NCBI RefSeq assembly: GCF_003590095.1
Contig: NC_039480.1
Coordinates: 15,849,328 to 15,913,327, forward strand
Reading direction: 5' to 3'
DNA: 64,000 nt
Source of the DNA: Trichoplusia ni
Lineage: Eukaryota; Arthropoda; Insecta; Lepidoptera; Noctuidae
Part shown: piece by piece, positions 56,289-64,000 of the stretch
Numbering within the stretch: position 1 is the stretch's first letter
Layout of the letters: every line of letters starts with the position of its first letter
Position numbers and translations under genes: made by a program
Notes under the pieces: model-generated
Database searches by the model: none
The model's input: only the letters and a program-made list of their open reading frames with translations
Told to the model about the DNA's origin: nothing

Positions 56289-56322
56289 TGTCAATTTAAA
56301 TTGACACTTGCTTTTGACAGCG
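56289..56322 (-). promoter_or_regulatory. 18-bp palindrome and TTTTGACAGC motif upstream of SDR copy 2
   Basis: TGTCAATTTAAATTGACA (56289-56306) is a perfect palindrome, directly followed by TTTTGACAGC at 56312-56321. It lies 140-170 bases upstream of the start codon at 56150. Resembles promoter-proximal motifs near MANF and NUDT6. Function inferred. Confidence 0.35.
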
Positions 56323-56329
56323 TTTCGTT

Positions 56330-57480
56330 TTTCGTTGGTGGTAATTTTAGTTGAGCGTAGTAAATAAATAAAATAAATTTTATGATTCTTTACGGAAAAT
56401 AAGCATGATTTTTACAGTAATTTCTTACTAAATTTTGTTACAAATCTTAAAAGATAGTTGTTAAATCCTAGAAAAGCTTGCTAAACGAGAATTGTATGAA
56501 GTGGGTCTGTTTAGCATGAGGGACAAAGAAGAAAGACGGTTTTTTTTCGTGCCTTTAAGTAAAGAGATGGAAATCGCTTTTAAAATAAATTCCCTACCTA
56601 GGCATTACCTACCAGTAATTGGAGTACCTAACACACAAAGGTGTATAATGTTTTGACAGAAGAAAATCTCTCTTTTCTTCTGACGTGTCGTTGCATCTAT
56701 GGGTTTAAATAAAGCAATAATATATTATTCTTGAACATTTATTAAAATGAAGTAGGTACTTAAACATAACTATGTATCATTTAAACACTAAAATTGTTAA
56801 ATAAATATAAAAATAAGTAAATAACAATCGATTAAATTGTTTTCTTACTCATAAGTATTAAAAATTACATTCTTTCAGAAGATGGGTTATGTCGGAATAT
56901 TTACTAGCTATATTGATTGTACTTAAGTAAGTAAGACATCAGAAACTTGGTACCATTGGTCCATTGGTACCGTTGGTAACTAAGTACTAAAATGGCTTTT
57001 TCATCGCATTTTTCATTCAGTTGTAAAATGGCATCCGAATTATTTATTAGTTTAAGCCTTTCCTTTCATGTATCAAGTAGAGTAAGGTATAATACAACAC
57101 TAATATGTCCGTCCTATATTATTGATTTAAAAGTACAATTGTTCAGATCAAAATATTAAATTTAAAAGTATTTAATCACACCAAAAATTTATAAAAATAT
57201 ATTTCTGACTTCTAGTTAAGGCACTATTAAGACACTTCACATTTCTACATTTAGATGTATATTTTGTATTCATGCATTGTTTCTTATTTATAATAAGATG
57301 ACAATAAAATTCTATGCAACAGTCGACTGCGCGTCAGTGACAACACCTCATCACGTATTTTCTAATCGTTGTAGGTACGTAGATATTGAGATTGAATTCA
57401 GTGAGAAATAATTAAAAAATATAAAACAATATTTAATAAACCAGGTATCAACAGAACGTGAGTTTTTACAGTCTGCTGTT
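56330..57480. other. Spacer, no gene seen
   Basis: AT-rich sequence between the second SDR gene and the tetraspan gene; no exon-like frame. Confidence 0.4.
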
Positions 57481-57486
57481 CTGGTC

Positions 57487-57555
57487 TCAGAACAGCGGTA
57501 TCGACAGAGTGATTTCACTCTTTACCTGCACTTGTATATGTTCCTTGGTCAAAGT
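57487..57555 (-). CDS. Possible alternative last exon of the tetraspan gene
   Basis: A very good acceptor (T-rich run, then TTTTTTAG) precedes 23 open codons in phase 0 (TLTKEHIQVQVKSEITLSIP, then LF and TGA). If joined to exon 3 of the tetraspan gene (phase 1) it would instead read YFDQGTYTSAGKE and stop. The main last exon (57720-57820) ends in its own stop, so this would be an alternative 3' end. A CAG|GTAAAG donor-like site is also inside it. Weakly supported. Confidence 0.3.
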   Translation of the reverse strand, partial: TLTKEHIQVQVKSEITLSIPLF

Positions 57556-57719
57556 CTAAAAAAAAACATTACCCAAATGACATATGTTTTTTTTTAAGAT
57601 TTTCAGTTTGGGTAACAGTTCATTAAGCATTGACGCGCAGCTGATTATTCATATAAAAGCATTGAGATTAGACAATGATGAGATTTAAAGTATAGCAGTC
57701 TAGTAATGTCGTGAGGGCT

Positions 57720-59633
57720 TCATCGCCTGTATGGAGCCTTGCGGTATCGGCCCCGCTCCTCCTCGTCACGGACGTCCAGATAATGGCTGAATACCACTGC
57801 CCATAGGTAGAGGTACAGACCTAGAAAAAAATAAAATATAGTACAGTTAAGTATTTATTTGTGCCTATTCATTTACACAGCGTGGTGCGACACTAGTGAC
57901 CGTGAATGGCGATCACCACTGTCGCGCTACGCTGAATGGTTAGGTTTTGCAAGACTTCTTAAGTCGGTTATTTAAAAAAGTAACGGTTCCCGTACTAAAG
58001 AATTGAATTCTTGTGTCCCACACATGAAAATCAGGCATTTGTGTAAGACACAAATACCTATGTTTATGCGGGGATCGAAACATCAACGCGTTACCAGTGG
58101 TAAGCGTATACCACTTGACCTTTCTTTCATTTTTATTCCGACATTCTCCTTCTGTTTAATTAAATAAATAAAAAATGTAGATACAATAAAATACTCACAC
58201 AAATAGAAAAGCCCACCAATCAGTATGATGGTAGCAATGAGGACGTGGTCTTCCTTGTCAAGGTAGTACGTGATGGAGGTGTGCAGCACGCTGATCAGCA
58301 GCCCGATGGCCAGCACGATACCGAGCACCACCCACGGGAGCATCAGCCATGACCGTCGCTAAAAATTAAATAAATACTTTTTAGTCTCGTTTTGGCGGCC
58401 AGTCGTAGACGGTCAACAGCAAGAGTAACGAAAACTTTTAGATTTCGAACGCTTTTAAATATAGTTAGTCAGTTACGAAGACAGAAAAAAAGTATTTTGA
58501 GTCGTGAAAAAAGTAGCTTGAATACTAAGATTCTATTGAAAACTTGCTGATTGACAATATTAACAAAGGCCGCGTTTGTTTATGTTTTTATTATTTGCCT
58601 TTCGTTGCTGACTGTACTTGCTAGATGTAGATTAAGAACTTAAACTAGGCATAATTTCTACTATTAGTAACTAAGTAGGTAAGTATTTATCTCACTTATC
58701 GTATCTTTCATTAAATTATTTATATAGTAAGTTTTTATATATTATACTAAATACTATAAAAGATCCTATCGTTAAGATCCACGTTCTGTAATTTATTGTA
58801 AATGATTAAGATTAAAATATTTTATAAATTTTTGTCCCCCTCACAGTTCGCCTTTATGTGCAATGGACAGACTGTCTAGCTATGAATCTGCAACTAAATA
58901 TAGAGCGAGGTATAAATACAGCGCATATTTTTACAGCCACTAAATCAAAGTCATTGATGTTTTTAATAACTCACCGAATACGACGTCTTTTAGAAGCATG
59001 CATATTAAAATATAAGATTAAATTATAATTAATTGCATTAAATAATTTTTTATAACGACTTTTATTAAATTAATAACTTTGCATGTATTTTAATAATATT
59101 AATATTAAAAATGTATTTAAAACTTACTTTTTGAACAGCCACAATCAGGAGTGAACATATCAATATGGTAAAACATAAGTTTATAGTTAATATTATCCGC
59201 GGAACTGGAAAAGAAGAGAAATTTGATTAGGTATATGAACATAAAATACAAAAAAATATATAAAAACACAAGTTATAAGGTAAACATTTTTCAAATCATG
59301 TTTTGAGAATAATATTTTAAAAAGAATGTGTACGATTACTTCGTAGATGAGTTAGCTAAGTAGAGCACGAACGAAATATCTATTAGTATGTGACTTAACA
59401 TTGTATTCGAAAATTAAAAAAAAATCACCATCTGTCTAATACTTACTGTCTAGATCTGAAAGTTTTCTATCAAAATCTTCATCAAAGATGAAAGTGCTGA
59501 ATGTGATTCTGTGCCTCTTCACGACCCACACCAAGACAATGGTGGCTATAGACAGAATGATCCCAAGGACAGCTGTGATCAGCGTGCCCGTGCGGGTCGA
59601 CGCAGCACAACAACATTTCTGTAACCGCTTCAT
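57720..59633 (-). CDS. Tetraspan membrane protein, DUF4728-like
   Basis: Four exons, 59447-59633, 59128-59204, 58199-58358 and 57720-57820 (525 nt, 174 aa), all GT-AG with closing phases. It starts MKRLQKCCCAASTRTGTLIT. There are four hydrophobic helices: TAVLGIILSIATIVLVWVV (about 20-38), ILTINLCFTILICSLLIVAV (about 67-86), MLPWVVLGIVLAIGLLISVL (about 95-114) and a last helix across the exon 3/4 junction (ATIILIGGLFYLCLYLYLWA). The tail is charged: VRDEEERGRYRKAPYRR. Size, helix layout, the N-terminal cysteine cluster and the aromatic fourth helix resemble the insect DUF4728 family, to which the Pasiflora septate-junction proteins belong, to my memory. A 5' UTR exon part runs to an acceptor at 59691, so a non-coding exon lies further right. 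The intron before exon 4 holds a reversed SINE. Confidence 0.75.
57995..58115 (-). repeat. SINE, minus strand
   Basis: Minus strand: ggtcaagtggtatacgctta (A box), gtttcgatccccgcataaac (B box) and gtatttgtgtcttacacaaa, then catgtgtgggacac. In the last intron of the tetraspan gene. Confidence 0.6.
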
Positions 59634-59699
59634 GGCTTCAGTTCTGTTATTTCAAATCCCAACTCTGGATATCGTGTTACCGCCTCATGACTGCAATAA

Positions 59700-62600
59700 A
59701 AATATTTAAAATGTAGTTCGTTGATAAGGAACGTTTCGCAAGCGATAATCTTAATGCTAAAAGGCCTACGGTATAAACGTTGCTAACGCCTAATGAGGTG
59801 TGAATATTTGCCTATTAACTGAACATGTTTTGCTACTACTGACGGAGGAAACCTTCTCGAGTTGAGTGAATCTTTCTATCTCGGTTACGTGCCTTATTGT
59901 CTTTCTGTTATCAGATATGATAAACATGTTCATTTGTTTACTGATGCCACCTTTAATTACAAAACTAATTTCACATTTCTTTCTTTCACGTAGGAACAGT
60001 TTGTAACGTTATAGTTTTATCTTTATTACATAGATTGTGTTTTGTAAATGGAGCTAACTACACAACGACGTGGCGTGGGCGTCCGTCATTGGATCGGCTT
60101 GACTGGCCACTTCCGCGTCGCCATTGACTTCAGTAACTTCTTGCTGTTCCACTAGTTTTGGATATCATCGTTATTAGAAAACACCCAGTTTTATCTCATT
60201 GATATTCGAGATGGTGCAACATCGCGCATAAATTTAAATGCTTAGACGCTTAAGAATGCACAATAGGTTTGTATACGGTCCTTATTCACGTCTAATCCAG
60301 GTTAGAATGTTATTATGGTGGGTAAATACAAAATATCGTTGTGGTCTGTGGCTTAGAGTAAATGGCGACACGTTGATGAGTTCAAAAACGGTTTTAACGA
60401 CGCGAGAAGACAAACACCTATGTCGGCGCCATAAACCGAGTGGAGAGCCGTAAAAATATTGCATCACCGTGCCCGTGGCGACTTCCGTTCGCAAGCCGGC
60501 CGAAGTGCGACACCGCGACCGCTGATATCGGTTCCTCACAGTTTGGCAGGAGGCTATTTTTGATCGGGTGACACGTGGCCAGCTCATTAAGGCGTGCAAC
60601 ACCGTGCCCACGACACGCTATTACACCTACTGTTTATCTTCATTACGCTGAAGCTAGAGAATGTAGAGATCCATTTATATAATACTACTGTGACGCTATC
60701 TCGTCTTGTAATACTCCAATACCATTTCGTCGATCTCACCTTAGACGTTTCCGTTTCACAGTTCTGTCTGCTAAGATTTCATATGCAAACATTTTTACTC
60801 TTGGTTTCTAAATATTTGTTCAAGCAATTTGCTTTTCATTAGCAATTTTTTTATTATTATTCTAAAGTCTAGACGCTACACTGTGATGTTATCGAAACCA
60901 CGCCAGTCGCAACGTCTTCTAAACTAGTTTTACTATCAATCCAATTAAAATGTTAAGATTATAATGTTTGAATCGAATTCTTACAGATGTTCTATGTGGC
61001 AGTGTAACGAATTCCCTGCGGTATACATTAAAAATTTCGCAACAGCGATCGATTTTGATTGGCTGACTGTAACGTTGTGGTTCAAAATTAGAAGCATTGG
61101 GTAACAGGTACTGAATCAATTGTGGATCACGTTTAATAGTTCGATTATGTATTTATGAATACTGACGCCGCGGGTGGATGTTGCGTTATTCCTTCTGTTT
61201 TGATTTCGGCAATCAATGAAGTAAGCGCGTTCATAAGATTCTATTCTTAACGGGTATTTCAGCTGAGTATTATGTGTTCTTAACAATGGTCAGAAATAAA
61301 TTCTGCCTCATGCATCACTCGTTGATTGCTGTAGTTGAGTTTTGCAGGTATTTCATCATTATTTGTAGATATTGAAAGTACGGATCTGACGCTAACATGT
61401 CTACAGACAACCATTAGATACATTATACGTTGCATTATTCATTTGCAAACAGGTGTCGATTGTTTACTTTTGTAATTGATACACATGGGCAACTGTCATC
61501 AGCCCGAATGGAACTGATTTGCAAATACTATTTGGACTAAGTGGGATGAGGATAACCCTCCCTCCATTATCGCTGGCATTGGCCTGACCTACATCGGCTC
61601 TATTAGAACAATGGCCTCGCCAACAGACCTACAGCTCTGCGAATATGGGACACACCTACCTTCCCATATTACACCCCATTACCATTTGCGGCGCTGATTT
61701 TTTAAAAGCTTTTGTCGTGCTTTTACGTAATATGTGTTTGCTAATGTCTGATTTCTATCTTCAGGGACGCAGTGTCATAATGTATGGTTGCCATTTAATT
61801 TATGCGTGTATTTGTTTGCTTTTGTTGGTATAAGTTCTTGTATGTCCTCGAGGATAACTACTTGTGTTACATATTGATTGATGTGGGTTAAACGACGAGT
61901 GTCGGAATATGAAACTTCTTGGCAGAAGACGAAGACGGACTCAACATCTGCTGCTTTTCACATTCTTTCCAGTAGGTAGCTTTCCTTTATATTACTTGCA
62001 ATAAATTAAAAATCAGAAATTAACAAGGGTTCTATTAAAAAAAAAACTGCTAAAAGTAACTCCCTGACTACCTACTCTAAAAGCATCTCATTCAGATTCC
62101 TCTAGTCTTATAAAGATGGTCAAGCTCATTCAAATTGGTATCATATCATCTAATTCAGAGTTAAGATGTGAATACTTATGAGATCGTAGGGAGTGATTTG
62201 TTTGAGTAATAAATCATGATGCGTAGTACCACAGTATAGAGCGAGGCGCGGTGTCACAGTAGTAGCAAGTAGCGTACATACATGTCTTTGTCAGGGACAT
62301 TGCGTAACACAGATTGTAACACATGACATCTCAAGTGATACTCTTCCGTTTCGATATTCCTGTTCGAAACATATGACAAGAATAAATTAATCTCACTTAG
62401 CTTTCAGAAATAAGATTGCTTATTGTAATTATACTATTTTTGACATGGGTTTAAATACTTGGTTTACTTATTCTTCCTAACGAGTTTCCCGTCTGGTGAT
62501 AGAGTCCGCTCTGCTTAATTCATACTTTCAATTTACCCTATCATGGACATTTAGGCCCAAAACAAAATGTAAGCTTGTGTTTTTATTTAAGAGGATATAC

Positions 62601-63740
62601 ATAGAATTAGGACATGTTTGATATACAAATTCATTAAACTTGTGACTTGAAAAAAGTTTAGCTATTTTGTAGTAGTACATTTACTAATGAGCTTTGATTA
62701 ACTTCTTTTTAGCTCTGCCCATTGTATATTTTATGCAGACGATGTCAGTACTAATACTTTACTTTCAATTAAGATTCCTATCATACTATAAATACTAGTT
62801 ATAATACCACAAATTAGAGATACCACTGCACGCCAAGAGCCCTTTTCTCCTCAGTAAAAAATCCTATTACCTATTTGTACTAAAATTATTCTACAAATGC
62901 GATAGACATCTAGACTGTAATTATTCCACGTATGACTTAACAAATTAAGTCTAATGCAGATTTCTCTTTAGGAAGTTATGCTCGCGCCTCCATGTAGAGA
63001 TCCAAGTAGGTCTGATTAGTAATCCCTGTACTTGAATGGGCATGTAATGTTCTGTGGCCTGATGTAGCAAACCTCTTTGTTAGGATGTAGAAAATGTAGC
63101 GTCTGTCTGTATGTTACTTACTCTGTTTGTTATGAACTTTTGATTGTTGAATTATTGCTACATAGTTACAGTTTTGAGTCTATAGATTGGGATAGAAGTA
63201 TGGATGCCAACTATAGTATGGAGATATATAATATCATTGTTTTTGTGAATGGAATGGAATCGTGGTTACATAAAATTTTGAAGTTATACATATGGATCAA
63301 TTGACAATTAACAATGATTTTAAAAATACTTGGTTTTGATTATTTGTTAAGAAATTAAATATTTTATAGCAAAGCTCTGGCGTTATTAAGAACTGCAATA
63401 AAATATTTAAATCGAGTAAATTACCTGTAATAACAGTTTTATATGTTATTGTGTGTTGTTATCTGACTCAGTCTGTATTAATAGGTTTGTAGTAGTATTC
63501 AGAGCGTAGCTACATACATATACTATAGGTAGGACGTATTTATGATATCGAGAGTGGGGTTTGGCAAGCGCAGTGCGTTCTTGGCTATCGGTCATTAAAC
63601 AAACGAAGGTCGCCGTTAAAAGCTAAGCTTTCTGTGTCATTGTCACTATAACGTTTAGTTTATTTTAATAATGACGAGAAAATTGAGACAGTTTGAAAGT
63701 GACAATGTTATTTTACTAATATCAAAAGTGTAGTTTAGTC
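59700..63740. other. Right-hand stretch, no gene supported
   Basis: Upstream flank of the tetraspan gene. GC-richer patches at 60065-60115, 60450-60610 and 61535-61640 carry open frames on one or both strands, without acceptors, donors or recognisable protein features. The 60065-60115 patch could be the promoter or first exon of the tetraspan gene (minus strand). Confidence 0.4.
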
Positions 63741-63748
63741 CATCAGAC

Positions 63749-63794
63749 AAGAAAAAATACGTATCCAAAAAATATTGGATACGTATTTTTTCTT
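63749..63794. repeat. Perfect 20-bp stem hairpin
   Basis: Arms 63749-63768 and 63775-63794 (AAGAAAAAATACGTATCCAA and its exact complement) enclose a 6-base loop (AAAATA). Not seen elsewhere in the window. Confidence 0.7.
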
Positions 63795-63939
63795 TTATCT
63801 CGTAAACAAAAAATGAAGTGGATACAGGGATTTAAAATTTCGAGTGACGTCACTTATCAGTACGTCTTTTTTTTACGAGGAAGTGATGTTTTTAGCCCCC
63901 ACTAGCAATTAAATGCTTCCTTTCTTCCTTCCCTTTAAA

Positions 63940-64000
63940 TTATGTTATTTGTAAAACCTTTTGCGAGACAAGGGTGAAATTTCTTGTCCGTCTAGTTTTT
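63940..64000 (+). repeat. SINE tail at the window edge
   Basis: atttgtaaaaccttttgcga, gacaagggtgaaatttcttg: degraded common SINE tail, cut by the window end. Confidence 0.4.

Noticed and set aside
60282..60611. 109-aa minus-strand frame near a GC patch
   Set aside because: No exon borders and low-complexity arginine content; more likely upstream flank of the tetraspan gene.
1..64000. CRISPR arrays, bacterial operons, riboswitches, rRNA genes
   Set aside because: None seen; the window is a eukaryotic nuclear segment with spliced genes.

Overview
This is a eukaryotic, insect-type window. It is AT-rich, has spliced genes with GT-AG introns, and is dense in short dispersed repeats. The repeats point to a moth or butterfly: tRNA-headed SINEs whose tails carry a 'gtgtctttgtgcatg ... 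cgcgacacaaggatt ... gtgggagtcgttt' signature, elements ending in 'gcgggcaacagctagt', and a pogo-like element. The lepidopteran assignment rests on recognition from memory, not on a search.

Left part (1-6.5 kb): the last two coding exons of mitochondrial ATP synthase subunit f (+), an unidentified possible terminal exon with paired cysteines (-), an intronless MANF gene (-) with ER-stress-type promoter elements, and a complete five-exon NUDT6-like Nudix hydrolase (+).

6.6-20.7 kb: two minus-strand two-exon genes for tiny single-pass membrane proteins (75 and 91 aa) that look like paralogues of an undescribed family. Between and inside them lie a 1.7 kb pogo-type element with perfect 25-bp inverted repeats, a SINE split by a MITE, and a decayed non-LTR retrotransposon.

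20.7-38.6 kb: no coding gene was recognised. The stretch holds SINEs, two copies of a GC-cored MITE, several dispersed repeats, and four GC-rich or promoter-like islands. One island ends in a good splice donor and may be a far 5' untranslated exon of the gene that follows.

38.7-47.7 kb (+): a four-exon bHLH transcription factor of the dimmed/Mist1 class (210 aa) and an eight-exon casein kinase 1 delta/epsilon (doubletime/discs overgrown, 341 aa) with a short C-terminal tail.

51.4-56.2 kb (-): a tandem pair of L-xylulose reductase/carbonyl reductase-like SDR genes, each 244 aa, with identical exon lengths and phases. 57.7-59.7 kb (-): a four-exon, 174-aa tetraspan protein resembling the insect DUF4728 family. 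The last 4 kb shows no gene I can support, only a perfect hairpin and a SINE tail.

The genes do not form one pathway. They are mostly housekeeping or conserved genes (mitochondrial ATP synthase, ER stress, Nudix and SDR enzymes, clock kinase, secretory-cell transcription factor) separated by repeat-rich DNA. The most novel material is the small membrane-protein pair and the nested or palindromic repeats.
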